NCBI RefSeq assembly: GCF_017921975.2
Contig: NZ_JAGEMO020000018.1
Coordinates: forward strand, 62,001 to 126,000
Direction of reading: 5' to 3'
DNA: 64,000 nucleotides
Source: Hymenobacter terricola
Lineage (GTDB): Bacteria; Bacteroidota; Bacteroidia; Cytophagales; Hymenobacteraceae
Shown: positions 17,259 through 25,659 of the stretch, piece after piece
Layout of the letters: each line of letters starts with the position of its first letter
Numbering within the stretch: the stretch's first letter is position 1
Translations under genes and position numbers: made by a program
The notes under the pieces: model-generated
Seen by the model: only the letters and a program-made list of their open reading frames with translations
Told to the model about the DNA's origin: nothing
The model's database searches: none

Positions 17259-18872
17259 CTATTCCGTATTTTTTACCAGAGCGGGAGTTTCCGCGGGCAT
17301 TTCACAGTCGCACAGCACTTCGCGGACGGGCTTGGCCACCCGGTAGTCGGGCAGCGACTCCTCCTTCATGTACACCACCGAAAGATGCCGCAGCGGCGCA
17401 TGGGCAGGGTTTTCGTGCCAGATGCGCAGCAGGTAATTGCAGTAGTAGGGCCGCATCCAGGCATTGCTCACGAAGAGGTAATTCTCGGAATACTTGCGCC
17501 ACCGGTCGTTCTTGAACAAGGCCACCACCGCGGCCGGCTTGGCGTAGCGCACGGGCGCGCCGCCACGGTTCAAATCGAGCTGGCGGCCGTCGGCCGTGGT
17601 GCCTTCCAGAATGTACCAGCCATCGTCCTTGAACACCGTGGGCGCAAACATGCCCCAGTGCTGGTCGACGCGAAAAAGATAGCCAAACCAGCGCACCGGC
17701 GCCGCCATCAGCCGGCCCGCCGGCCGCAGCACGGCCACGTCGTCGAGGTTCCACCAGCACACGTAGGCCAGCACCACGGCCACCAGCGTTTCGCGCACGT
17801 CGCGCAGCAGCTGCCGGCTCCCGGCCGAGGGTTCGCGGGTGCGTTCCAGGCGCAGCCGCCACGGGGCCTGCCAGGCGGGCAGGCGCGGCCGCCAGCGCCG
17901 GAGCCGCGCCGCGTGCGGCAGCAGGCGCGCCTCCAGCCAATCCACGGCCACGGGCGGCAGCAGGCCCAGCACCGACGCCATATTCACCAGGAAAAACAGG
18001 CCCACGTACAGCGTAAGGCTGATGCCGAGGTGAAACCCAACCAGCACCCCCACCACCAATAGCCGCCACCGGGCCACGCCCACCGGCAAAAACAGCGCAA
18101 ACGGCAGCAGCAGTTCGGTATAATACGTGCCAAAGGTGAGGAAGCGCAGCAGGTCCGGGTGCGGATAAAGCAGCCGCCCCACGGGCAGCAGCAGCTGGTC
18201 GAGACTGAAGGCGTAGTAGAGCGCCGTGCCGGTCTGGGTCCATTCGGGGCCGTTTTTGAGCAGGGCGGTGCACCAGTACAGCAGCGCCAGCTGCACGATG
18301 TAGGCCACCGTGGCCGCGCTGAAATAGTCAAGGCGCTCGGGGGCCGGCCGGGCGCGCGCATCCCAGGACCACACGCGCCCCCAGGGCAGGAAAATCCCCC
18401 AGAACAGCAGCATCCGCAGGAGGTCGTCGCCGCCCTGGCAGATGAGCGGATTGCGGTTTTGCACCGACACCAGCAACACCCACGAAGCCACCGTAGCCAG
18501 CCGCGTGTGGTAGCCGGCCAGCAGCGCCCCGGCCAGCCCGGCCGCCAGCGCAAACAACGCGGCCTGGGCCTGCCACAGCCCGCTGGCGGCGTGCAATGAA
18601 AACTGGTAGGGCGTCCAGGCGTGGTCGAGCAGCGCGGGCAGGGGCAGCACGCCCATGTTGGCGTAATGGGCCTCCAAATCAGTGCTGCGAATGGCCAAAT
18701 CGAGCAGTACTACGGCGGCCGTGGCCATGCGCAGCAGCGCCAGCGCCCGCAAATCGAGCACAAACGGCCGCCGCAACACGCTCCAGAAACCCGGCGTGGA
18801 AGCGGCCGGGGACTCACTCACGACCGGTTCGGGCTCCTGAACGAGTTGGGATAGAAACGGAGCACGGTCCAT
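17259..18872 (-). CDS. HTTM domain membrane protein (vitamin K-dependent gamma-carboxylase-like)
   Basis: A 537-residue integral membrane protein. The first ~330 residues contain multiple transmembrane helices typical of the HTTM (horizontally transferred transmembrane) domain related to vitamin K-dependent gamma-carboxylase: LALLRMATAAVVLLDLAIR, HTRLATVASWVLLVSVQNRNPL, QGGDDLLRMLLFWGIFLPW and LLVVGVLVGFHLGISL. The C-terminal ~200 residues are soluble and start after a charged stretch (RRWRPRLPAW); WGMFAPTVFKDDGWYILEG is a recognisable segment. Bacterial members are of uncertain chemistry. A DCC-family thioredoxin-like gene lies about 570 bp beyond its start, and HTTM and DCC genes are often linked or fused. 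Start at the ATG of MDRAPFLSQL; no cleavable signal. Confidence 0.82.
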   Translation of the reverse strand: MDRAPFLSQLVQEPEPVVSESPAASTPGFWSVLRRPFVLDLRALALLRMATAAVVLLDLAIRSTDLEAHYANMGVLPLPALLDHAWTPYQFSLHAASGLWQAQAALFALAAGLAGALLAGYHTRLATVASWVLLVSVQNRNPLICQGGDDLLRMLLFWGIFLPWGRVWSWDARARPAPERLDYFSAATVAYIVQLALLYWCTALLKNGPEWTQTGTALYYAFSLDQLLLPVGRLLYPHPDLLRFLTFGTYYTELLLPFALFLPVGVARWRLLVVGVLVGFHLGISLTLYVGLFFLVNMASVLGLLPPVAVDWLEARLLPHAARLRRWRPRLPAWQAPWRLRLERTREPSAGSRQLLRDVRETLVAVVLAYVCWWNLDDVAVLRPAGRLMAAPVRWFGYLFRVDQHWGMFAPTVFKDDGWYILEGTTADGRQLDLNRGGAPVRYAKPAAVVALFKNDRWRKYSENYLFVSNAWMRPYYCNYLLRIWHENPAHAPLRHLSVVYMKEESLPDYRVAKPVREVLCDCEMPAETPALVKNTE

Positions 18873-19009
18873 AGATTGGCGGAAATTTTGGGCCGAAACC
18901 GGCTACTACCCAACAAGACGGAAAGCTAGTCATTGGCGCACCCCGCCTTTTCGCCTTGCTAAAAAGAATGCGTAAAGCGCCGCTTAGCGCGTGGTCGAGC
19001 CGCTGGTGC

Positions 19010-19222
19010 TCAGCGCTTGATGGTGTCCATAGCACCGCTGGTGGTGCCGCTCATGGTACTGGTCGAGTCGCTGGTCATGCTCGTGGAGCTTGAGGAACCG
19101 GCCGGGGTAGTGGTCGAGGTACTGGTTTCGGTAGTGCTGGTTTTGTTGCCGTTGCAGGCGCTCAGCAGAGCGGTGCTGATGGCAAATGCCGCCCCGAACA
19201 CAGAGGTTTTTTTGATGAGCAT
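19010..19222 (-). CDS. Small Ser/Thr-rich lipoprotein
   Basis: A 70-residue protein. The ATG at 19222 is chosen because MLIKKTSVFGAAFAISTALLSAC is a textbook lipoprotein signal with Cys23; an upstream in-frame start at 19285 would add 21 residues before it. The mature part is mostly Ser and Thr (NKTSTTETSTSTTTP, SSSSTSMTSDSTS) with no recognisable domain. It resembles the lipoprotein at 16845-17150 in composition and layout but not in repeat unit. Function is unknown. Confidence 0.65.
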   Translation of the reverse strand: MLIKKTSVFGAAFAISTALLSACNGNKTSTTETSTSTTTPAGSSSSTSMTSDSTSTMSGTTSGAMDTIKR

Positions 19223-19441
19223 CGGATTGCAAGGTTGGTTGACTGGGTAGCTATACGGACAAGCCCAGGCAGCCAACCGCCGCATAAACCCGTATTTTCG
19301 CCCGCATAACTACGTAGCAAGCAGACAAAACCAGTTTTTTACCCGCCCTTATCCGTTCCGCATCGGCACTTTTCCTGCGCCGGCCCAACCCGATACCGGC
19401 CGGGCCGTTAAGGACCAACTGCCGGCCTTGCCATCCTTCCC

Positions 19442-19858
19442 ATGCCCGATACCGCTCCCGATACCATCCTGTTCGACGGCGTGTGCAACCTCTGCAACGG
19501 CTTCGTGCAGTTCGTTATTCGCCACGACCCCAACGCCCACTTCCGCTTCGCCGCCCTGCAAAGCGACGCCGCCCGCGCCTTGCTGGCCGCCCAGGGCATT
19601 GCGCCTGCGGCCCTGCCGGCCGAGCCCGAATCGGTGCTGCTGCTGAGCGGGGGGCAGCTGTATTCCCACTCTACGGCCGTGCTCCGAATTGCCCGCGGGC
19701 TGGGTGGCGGGTGGCGGCTGGCCGCGCTGGGCTGGGTGCTGCCCCGCGCCTGGCGCGACGCCGTCTACCGCTTCATTGCCCGCCACCGCTACCGGTGGTT
19801 TGGGCGGGAAGAAAGCTGCATGCTGCCCACGCCGGCGCTCAAAGCGCGCTTTTTGTAG
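19442..19858 (+). CDS. DCC family thiol-disulfide oxidoreductase-like protein (DUF393)
   Basis: A 138-residue protein with no signal peptide. It opens with ILFDGVCNLCNGFVQFVIRHDP, the DCC signature containing the CxxC pair, and ends with RHRYRWFGREESCMLP, a conserved DUF393 tail. The fold is predicted to be thioredoxin-like; a redox role is inferred from the CxxC motif, not proven for the family. It is divergent from the HTTM protein at 17259-18872, with one small lipoprotein between them, and a functional link to HTTM is plausible. Confidence 0.85.
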   Translation: MPDTAPDTILFDGVCNLCNGFVQFVIRHDPNAHFRFAALQSDAARALLAAQGIAPAALPAEPESVLLLSGGQLYSHSTAVLRIARGLGGGWRLAALGWVLPRAWRDAVYRFIARHRYRWFGREESCMLPTPALKARFL

Positions 19859-20177
19859 CGGGCCTGGCCGGGGCAGCAGGCCACACTTCCGGAAGCAAAA
19901 AAAGAAGAAACCTGAAGCCATCGGGGTCGCCCGGCACGCTGCCTGAGGCAGCAACTTGCTGGGAACAAATTTAATTTTTCTAATAATTACCTATTGCTAT
20001 TAACTAATCTGCTTCCGATTCAAAAATAATTGCGTAGCGGTTTACGTGAACTATCCTGCGTTATGCGTTGCTTTGCTATTCTCTGAATGGCAGCTGGCAA
20101 TTTTTGGATTTTGCCAGTTGCCGCCTTGGCCGCTATGTTGGGGTTCAGGCAATGTATTATCAGGTAATTATTTGGCT
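19859..20177. other. Intergenic region, no gene seen
   Basis: Becomes AT-rich between about 19965 and 20035, as expected for a promoter region ahead of the T9SS protease. Small hairpins occur at CTGCC-TGA-GGCAG (about 19940) and CTGGCAA...TTGCCAG (about 20094-20121). The frame of the downstream gene stays open to a GTG at 20046, but that extension has no signal-peptide character. No RNA gene recognised. Confidence 0.5.
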
Positions 20178-22658
20178 ATGCGCAACGGCTACCGGGCAGT
20201 TTTCTTCGTATTTATCACCACCCTGCTGCTGGTGGGGGAAGCCCACGGCCAGGCGCCCCCCCCGCTGTGGCAGCCGGTGCCCCCGCCGCTGGCCCGCGGC
20301 GCGGCAGCCTCCCTGGCGCCGGCCAGCTGGTTCGTGCTGGATGCCGCCCAGCTGGCCGCCCGCCTGGCCCTGGCCCCGCCCGAAACGCAGCCCGCCAAAG
20401 CCGTAGCCCTGGAGCTGCCCTTTCCCGACGGCACGCTGCACCGCTTCGCCATTTCCCGGGTGCCGGTGATGGCCCCGGCGCTGGCCGCCCGCTACCCCCA
20501 GATTCAGACCTACGCCGGCCGGGCGCTCGATGACTTTGCCACCACGGTGCGCCTGGAAACGACGCCCGCCGGCCTGCACGCCCAGGTGCTCACCCCCACC
20601 GGCCCGCTCAGCATACTGGCTGACCCCAGCGCTGCCAGCCGCTACCAAAGCCAGGCCGATGCCCCGCTCGATTTCGACTGCCTGGCCCTGCCGGTACCGG
20701 GCCGGGCGCTGCGCACCCTGGGCGGCACTCCCCCCCTGCCGCCTGCGCCCTACGGCAGCCAGCTGCGCACCCTGCGCCTGGCCCTGGCCACCACCGGCGA
20801 ATATTACCAGAACCCGGCTTTTGGCAATAACAGCCTGGTCACTACGATGGCCAGCCTCGTCACGCTGGTGAGTGCCCTGAACGCCGTGTATGAGCGGGAG
20901 CTGGCCGTGCGCCTGCAGCTCATTGGCAGCAACAACCTCCTCATTTACACCGACCCGACCACCGACCCTTATACCAACAGCACCCCCGGCACCATGATTG
21001 ATGAAAGCCGCGCTTCTATCAACACCGTGATTGGCAGCGCCAACTACGACATCGGCCACGTGCTGGGCTACCGGGCCGGGGGCTACTCCGGCGTGGCCTA
21101 CATTGGCGTGACGTGCCTCGATGCTTTCAAGGGCGGCGGGGCCTCTACCGGGGCCTCGCCCGGCCTGATGGCCACGGTAACCACCCACGAAATGGGCCAC
21201 CAGCTCGGGTCGGCCCACACGTTCAACGGCGACCAGGGCAATTGCAGCGGCGGCAACCGCAGCGCGGGCCTGGCCTACGAGCCGGGCGCGGGCAACACCA
21301 TCATGTCGTACGACAGCCGCTGCTCGCCCGATAACGTGGGGGCCGGCATCACCTATTTCCACGCCGGCAGCCTCAGCGCCATTATAACCGACCTGGGGAG
21401 TGCTTGCGGCTCCGCCACGGCCACCGGCAACCAGCCCCCCAGCCTCACCGTGCCGCCCAGCACCTACACCATTCCGCTGGGCACGCCCTTCGCCCTGGCC
21501 GGCAGCGGCACCGACCCCGACGGCGACGCCCTTACCTACTCCTGGGAAGAGCTGGACACCGGCAACCCCAGCGGGCTGGCAGGCGCGGCCACCGACGTGA
21601 GTGGGCCGCCGCTGTTCCGCAGCTTTGCGCCGGTGGCCAGCCCGGTGCGCACGTTTCCGGCGCTGACTTCCATTCTGAGCAACACGGCTTCGCTGGGCGA
21701 AATACTGCCCCAGGTGGCCCGTTCCCTCAATTTCCGCCTCACGGCCCGCGACAACCACAGCGGCGGGGGCGGCGTGGCCGGGGCCAACGTGGCCCTGGCC
21801 GTGGCCGCCGCCGGCCCGTTTGCCGTCACCACCCCCAGCGCCGCTTTCACCGCCGCCCCCAACAGCCTCTACAACCTGGCCTGGAGCGTGCTTGGCACCG
21901 ACCAGGCCCCGGTGAGCTGCGCCAACGTGCAGGTCCTGTTCTCCACCGATGGCGGCCTCACCTTTCCCACCGTGCTGCTGGCCAGCACCGCCAACGATGG
22001 CACCGAACAAATCCGGCTGCCTAACGCGACCACGACCCAGGGCCGCCTGAAAATCCAGGCCCTGGACAACGTCTTCTTCGCCATCAACAACGCCAACCTC
22101 ACCCTCTCCGGCGCCGCCGTGCCCCTGCCCGTAGAGCTCACCGCCTTCACAGCCGAGGTGCGGGCAGCCACGGCGCACCTGGCCTGGGCCACGGCTTCGG
22201 AGAAAGACAACGCCGGTTTCGCCGTTGAGGCCTCCGCCGACGGCGCCTCTTTTCGCCGCCTGGGGTGGGTAGCGGGCCAAGGCAGCAGCGTGAGCCCCCG
22301 CCAGTACCAGTTCGACGACGGCTCCCTGGCCACTTACCCCGGCCCGGCTGTGTACTACCGCCTGCGCCAGCTGGACCAGACCGGGGCCGAAACCTTCTCG
22401 CCGGTGCGGGCCGTGGCCGTGCCCGGCGGCCTGGCCGCCCAGCTGCGGGTGTGGCCCAACCCGGCGCGCGGCACCGTGGCGGTAGCGGGCCTGCCTTCCG
22501 GCCAGGCCGTGCAGGTATTCGACCTGACCGGCCGGCTGCTGCTCACCGGGGCTCTGCCCGCCAGCGGGCTGCTACAGCTGGTGCTGCCCGCCCGCCTCAC
22601 GCCGGGCATCTACGTGGTGCGCGGCGGCGGGCAGGCCCGGCGCCTGGTGGTGGAGTAG
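20178..22658 (+). CDS. Secreted reprolysin-like (M12B) zinc metalloprotease with T9SS sorting domain
   Basis: An 826-residue protein; the ATG at 20178 begins a signal peptide (MRNGYRAVFFVFITTLLLVGEAHGQ). After a propeptide-like region (~residues 30-200), the catalytic domain has HEMGHQLGSAH at 337-347, the HExxHxxGxxH metzincin motif, followed by a Met-turn TIMSYDS, typical of M12B/reprolysin-like enzymes in Bacteroidota. An Ig/cadherin-like region follows (PPSLTVPPSTYTIPLGTPF, DPDGDALTYSWEE), then the VELTAFTAEVRAATAHLAW module shared with the protein at 7191-9071. The protein ends in a type A T9SS sorting domain (VWPNPARGTVAV ... GIYVVRGGGQARRLVVE). Predicted to be secreted across the outer membrane as an extracellular protease. 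Confidence 0.9.
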   Translation: MRNGYRAVFFVFITTLLLVGEAHGQAPPPLWQPVPPPLARGAAASLAPASWFVLDAAQLAARLALAPPETQPAKAVALELPFPDGTLHRFAISRVPVMAPALAARYPQIQTYAGRALDDFATTVRLETTPAGLHAQVLTPTGPLSILADPSAASRYQSQADAPLDFDCLALPVPGRALRTLGGTPPLPPAPYGSQLRTLRLALATTGEYYQNPAFGNNSLVTTMASLVTLVSALNAVYERELAVRLQLIGSNNLLIYTDPTTDPYTNSTPGTMIDESRASINTVIGSANYDIGHVLGYRAGGYSGVAYIGVTCLDAFKGGGASTGASPGLMATVTTHEMGHQLGSAHTFNGDQGNCSGGNRSAGLAYEPGAGNTIMSYDSRCSPDNVGAGITYFHAGSLSAIITDLGSACGSATATGNQPPSLTVPPSTYTIPLGTPFALAGSGTDPDGDALTYSWEELDTGNPSGLAGAATDVSGPPLFRSFAPVASPVRTFPALTSILSNTASLGEILPQVARSLNFRLTARDNHSGGGGVAGANVALAVAAAGPFAVTTPSAAFTAAPNSLYNLAWSVLGTDQAPVSCANVQVLFSTDGGLTFPTVLLASTANDGTEQIRLPNATTTQGRLKIQALDNVFFAINNANLTLSGAAVPLPVELTAFTAEVRAATAHLAWATASEKDNAGFAVEASADGASFRRLGWVAGQGSSVSPRQYQFDDGSLATYPGPAVYYRLRQLDQTGAETFSPVRAVAVPGGLAAQLRVWPNPARGTVAVAGLPSGQAVQVFDLTGRLLLTGALPASGLLQLVLPARLTPGIYVVRGGGQARRLVVE

Positions 22659-22660
22659 CT

Positions 22661-22730
22661 ATTAAGTTGTTAGCAGGCTAATAATCATTTGAATGACAAC
22701 TGACAACCCGTTTACTTTTGGCTGACTGCC
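22661..22730. repeat. AT-rich dispersed repeat with AACTGACAACCCG core
   Basis: ATTAAGTTGTTAGCAGG... followed by ACAACTGACAACCCGTTTACTTTT and GACTGC. The second half closely matches 48574-48612 (ACTAACAACCCGGTTACTTTCG, GACTGC). TTGTTAG/CTGACAA-type arms give weak dyad symmetry. It starts just after the protease stop codon. Confidence 0.6.
22688..22720 (+). promoter_or_regulatory. Promoter-like pair TTTG ... TACTTTTG
   Basis: TTTG at 22688-22691 and TACTTTTG at 22713-22720 are 21 nt apart and fit the Bacteroidota -33/-7 consensus best of any site in the window. It lies within the dispersed repeat, about 180 nt before the T9SS gene at 22897. A second -7-like block (TATCTTTG) is at 22840-22847. 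Confidence 0.4.
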
Positions 22731-22896
22731 CGGCCCGCAGGTGCGATGCCCGGTGGCTTTGCAAGCCTAGTTTGGGTATAGACGTCGGTAAAAACCAGGT
22801 TTCTGTCGTTTTAAGCGGCTTTTTGGGGGTGAATGCGGGTATCTTTGGGGCGTACTGTCGTACACATTACCTCACTTTCTTCCCCTTTTTAAGCTT

Positions 22897-23841
22897 ATGA
22901 GAGCTTTTACCCGTATTGCGCTGGCCCTGGTGGCCGGCACCGGCCTGGCTGCTTCAGCCCAGGGCCAGGCCCTTCCCAACCTCAACCTCGAAACCTGGAC
23001 GCAGCGGACTACCGCCGTGGGCACGGGCGTGGAGGCGCCCCAAAACTGGCAGACGACCGACGACTTGTACGGCGACTTTTTTGGGTCTTTGCCAAACAGC
23101 ACGACCACCGTTTCCAAAACGACCGACGCCCACGGCGGCACGTATGCGGCCCTGCTGACCAACAAGCTCTACACGCTCCAGGGCGCTTCGGCTACGCTGC
23201 CGGGCATTATGGCGCTGGGCAGCCAGATTAATTTCTCGTCCGACGGCGCCGAGATTACCGGGGTTCCCTACACCAGCCGGCCCACCCAAATCCAGTTCTA
23301 CTACAAGCTGACGGGGGCGGCGGCGGCCAGCGACTCGGCGGCCATCTTCTTCTCGCTCACGCACAACGTGGCCGGCAGCACCCAGGAAGTAGCTTTCCGG
23401 GGCGTGCTGCTGCCACCGGTAGCTACCTACACGCTGGTCACGCTGCCCATCACCTACTCCAGCGCCGCCGCGCCCGATTCGGTACACCTTACCTTCCTTT
23501 CCAGCAACACGAGCCACCCCACGGTGGGCACGCAGCTGTTTGTGGATGACGTGACCATCGGCACCGTCACGGCCACCCGCAACGCCGAGCTGCAAGCCGC
23601 CGTGAGCGTGGCGCCCAACCCCAGCACCGACGGCCGCTTCACGCTGAACACCACCCAGCCCGCCCTGCTGGCCGCCCCCTTCACCGTGACCGATGCCACC
23701 GGCCGCGTGGTGCTGCAAGGCCCCAAAGCCAGCCCCGCCGCCCTGCGCGAAGTTGCCCTGGGCGACCAGGCCGCCGGCCTCTACACCCTGCAGCTGCACA
23801 CCGAGCAAGGCACGGTGGTGCAAAAACTGGTGGTGAAATAA
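22897..23841 (+). CDS. T9SS-sorted secreted protein, NLETW family (copy 1)
   Basis: A 314-residue protein with a signal peptide ending ASAQGQ. The mature start PNLNLETWTQR, then NWQTTDD, TKTTDAHGGTYAA-like and SRPTQIQFYYKLTG segments suggest a beta-sandwich resembling carbohydrate-binding or PCMD-type domains of Bacteroidota surface proteins; this assignment is tentative. VDDVTIGTVTATRN closes the domain, followed by a type A T9SS sorting domain (VSVAPNPSTDGRF ... GLYTLQLHTEQGTVVQKLVVK). It is paralogous to the next gene, with matching order and motifs throughout. Predicted to be at the cell surface; ligand unknown. Confidence 0.78.
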   Translation: MRAFTRIALALVAGTGLAASAQGQALPNLNLETWTQRTTAVGTGVEAPQNWQTTDDLYGDFFGSLPNSTTTVSKTTDAHGGTYAALLTNKLYTLQGASATLPGIMALGSQINFSSDGAEITGVPYTSRPTQIQFYYKLTGAAAASDSAAIFFSLTHNVAGSTQEVAFRGVLLPPVATYTLVTLPITYSSAAAPDSVHLTFLSSNTSHPTVGTQLFVDDVTIGTVTATRNAELQAAVSVAPNPSTDGRFTLNTTQPALLAAPFTVTDATGRVVLQGPKASPAALREVALGDQAAGLYTLQLHTEQGTVVQKLVVK

Positions 23842-23869
23842 GCCCGCCCACCCCTCTTCCAGCGTTGCC

Positions 23870-23895
23870 AACGGCCGCCCCTCGGGGTGGCCGTT
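23870..23895 (+). terminator. Terminator after first NLETW gene
   Basis: AACGGCC (23870-23876) pairs with GGCCGTT (23889-23895) with an inner GCCCC/GGGGT stem; followed by TTGGTTTTG. It lies 28 bp past the stop. Confidence 0.7.
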
Positions 23896-24079
23896 TTGGT
23901 TTTGGGCGGCCCCGGGGAATCGGCCCGCAGTCCCGGGCCGGTGGCTGAATCGAGCCTTTAGACCACTGTTCAAGCTACAATTAAATATTAAATTTAATAT
24001 ATCTTTATAGGACGCCGGCAAGCGGGTGCGTTTGCCCTGGCGGGGCCCTGGCACTGCCTCACCCTTTCTTCCCTGTCTC

Positions 24080-24994
24080 ATGAAAACAACTATCCACCTC
24101 CTGCGCCTCCTGGTGGCCGGCGCGGGCCTATTGGGCGCCGCCCCGGCCCCGGCCCAAACTTTTCCCAACAGCAACCTCGAAACGTGGGTGACGCGCAACG
24201 GCCGGGAGGTGCCGTCCAACTGGCTGACCACCGACGACTTCATCGGTGGCATTTTTCCCACGGGCACGGTGACGAAAACCACGGTGGCGCACGGAGGCTC
24301 TTTTGCGGCCCAGCTGCAGACGCAGGCCGTGGCGGGCGTTGCTCAGTTTCCCGGCATCCTCATCCTGGGCACCACCCTCAACCGCAGTTTTACCGGGCTG
24401 GGCGGCGTGCCATTCACGGGCCGGCCCCGGAGCTTGCAGTTTTATTACGAGCTCAGCGGCACGCAGGCCCTGGCCGATTCGGCGGCCATGTACGTGCTGC
24501 TCACCCGCCGGGTGAATGGCGCGGCCACCCTCGTGGCCGGCGCCAGCTACGTGTTTTCGGTCCCGGCCGCCAGCTATGCCCCGGTCACTTTGCCGCTGCA
24601 ATACACTTCGGGGCTGGCCCCCGATTCGGTATCGATGGTCTTTATTTCGGGCAATTCCCGGACCGTGACCACGGGCACCACGCTGCGGATTGACGATATT
24701 TCCTTCACTGGCACGGCCACGGCCACCCGCGACGCGGCCCTGAGCGCCGCCCTCACCGCCTTCCCCAACCCCAGCCCCGACGGCCGCTACCAGCTCAGCA
24801 GCGCCGAGCCCGACTTGCTGGCCGCGCCCCTCGCCGTGCTCGACGCCACCGGCCGCGTGGTACTGCGCGAAGCCGCTCCGCCCAGGGCCGCCGCCCCCAC
24901 CCGCTCCCTCGATTTGAGCGCCCTGCCGGCCGGCCTCTACACCATACAGATTTTTACCCCCAGCGGCACCGTGACGCAAAAGCTGGCGCGCTAA
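24080..24994 (+). CDS. T9SS-sorted secreted protein, NLETW family (copy 2)
   Basis: A 304-residue paralogue of the preceding gene. The ATG at 24080 opens a signal peptide (MKTTIHLLRLLVAGAGLLG, cleavage after PAPAQ); an in-frame upstream start at 24026 adds a non-signal leader. Shared features in order: PNSNLETWVTRNG, NWLTTDDF, TKTTVAHGGSFAAQL, GRPRSLQFYYELSG, ADSAAMYVLLTR, RIDDISFTGTATATRDA. It ends in a T9SS sorting domain (LTAFPNPSPDGRYQL ... GLYTIQIFTPSGTVTQKLAR). An AT-rich leader with TATCTTTA at about 24000 may be its promoter region. Surface protein of unknown ligand. Confidence 0.78.
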   Translation: MKTTIHLLRLLVAGAGLLGAAPAPAQTFPNSNLETWVTRNGREVPSNWLTTDDFIGGIFPTGTVTKTTVAHGGSFAAQLQTQAVAGVAQFPGILILGTTLNRSFTGLGGVPFTGRPRSLQFYYELSGTQALADSAAMYVLLTRRVNGAATLVAGASYVFSVPAASYAPVTLPLQYTSGLAPDSVSMVFISGNSRTVTTGTTLRIDDISFTGTATATRDAALSAALTAFPNPSPDGRYQLSSAEPDLLAAPLAVLDATGRVVLREAAPPRAAAPTRSLDLSALPAGLYTIQIFTPSGTVTQKLAR

Positions 24995-25082
24995 GCCACC
25001 CGGCCGCCTGCGGGCGCGGCGGGCACCCGCCGGACAATGTACCCCACCCGATAACCTTCCATCTTACTGACTTGCCTACGCG

Positions 25083-25631
25083 ATGAAACGCCGTGCATTC
25101 CTGGCTTTGCCGCTGCTTTTGCCCGCAGTACCGGGGCTGGAAAACCTGCTGCTGGCCGCCCCAGGCCCAACCAAAGGCGTGAAAGTGGACGCCGGGCAAG
25201 ACCGGTTCGGGCAAAGCTTCACGTATTTGGGGGCCCGCTTCGAGTTGAAGGTGTCGGGCCAGGACACCAACGGCGGCATGAGCATCTACGACACGACCCG
25301 CTTCGAAAAGATTGGGCCCCTGCTGCACACCCACACCAACCTCAACGAGTGGTTTTTTGTGACGGGCGGCGAATTCAAGTTTCAGGTGGGCACCGAGCTG
25401 TTTCGGCTGAAGGCGGGCGATTCGCTCTTTGGCCCGCTCGGCGTGCCCCACGCCTTCGTCAAAACCAGCGAGGAACCCGGCCGGCTCATCATCCTGCACC
25501 AGCCCGCCGGCACCATGGAAGCGTATTTTCTGGAAGCGCGCCAGCTGAAGGACCCCACCCCGGCCGAGCGCGAAGCCCTGCTGCGCAAGCACAGCATGAT
25601 TCCCGCCGGCCCGCGCCTCACCCCCGACTAA
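25083..25631 (+). CDS. Exported cupin domain protein
   Basis: A 182-residue protein beginning MKRRAFLALPLLLPAVPG; the RRAFL block suggests a Tat-type signal, so it may be exported folded. The single cupin domain has HTHTNLNEWFFVTGGEFKFQVG (two His and a Glu of motif 1) and GPLGVPHAFVKT (His of motif 2), giving a metal site of H, H, E, H. The family covers many enzymes and binding proteins and specificity cannot be assigned. It converges on the serine hydrolase gene 28 bp away. Confidence 0.82.
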   Translation: MKRRAFLALPLLLPAVPGLENLLLAAPGPTKGVKVDAGQDRFGQSFTYLGARFELKVSGQDTNGGMSIYDTTRFEKIGPLLHTHTNLNEWFFVTGGEFKFQVGTELFRLKAGDSLFGPLGVPHAFVKTSEEPGRLIILHQPAGTMEAYFLEARQLKDPTPAEREALLRKHSMIPAGPRLTPD

Positions 25632-25659
25632 CGCCTGGGCGCCCGGCCGGCGCTCCGGC

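Noticed and set aside
16819..17346. Plus-strand frame of Val/Pro repeats over the Thr-rich lipoprotein
   Set aside because: It is the reverse reading of a low-complexity repeat. Only the minus frame has a lipoprotein signal and terminator.
22718..22900. Short frame with LGIDVGKNQVSVVL, recalling the start of IS110-type transposases
   Set aside because: Only 60 codons, no continuation in any frame, overlaps the T9SS gene leader; resemblance is limited to one short stretch and probably chance.
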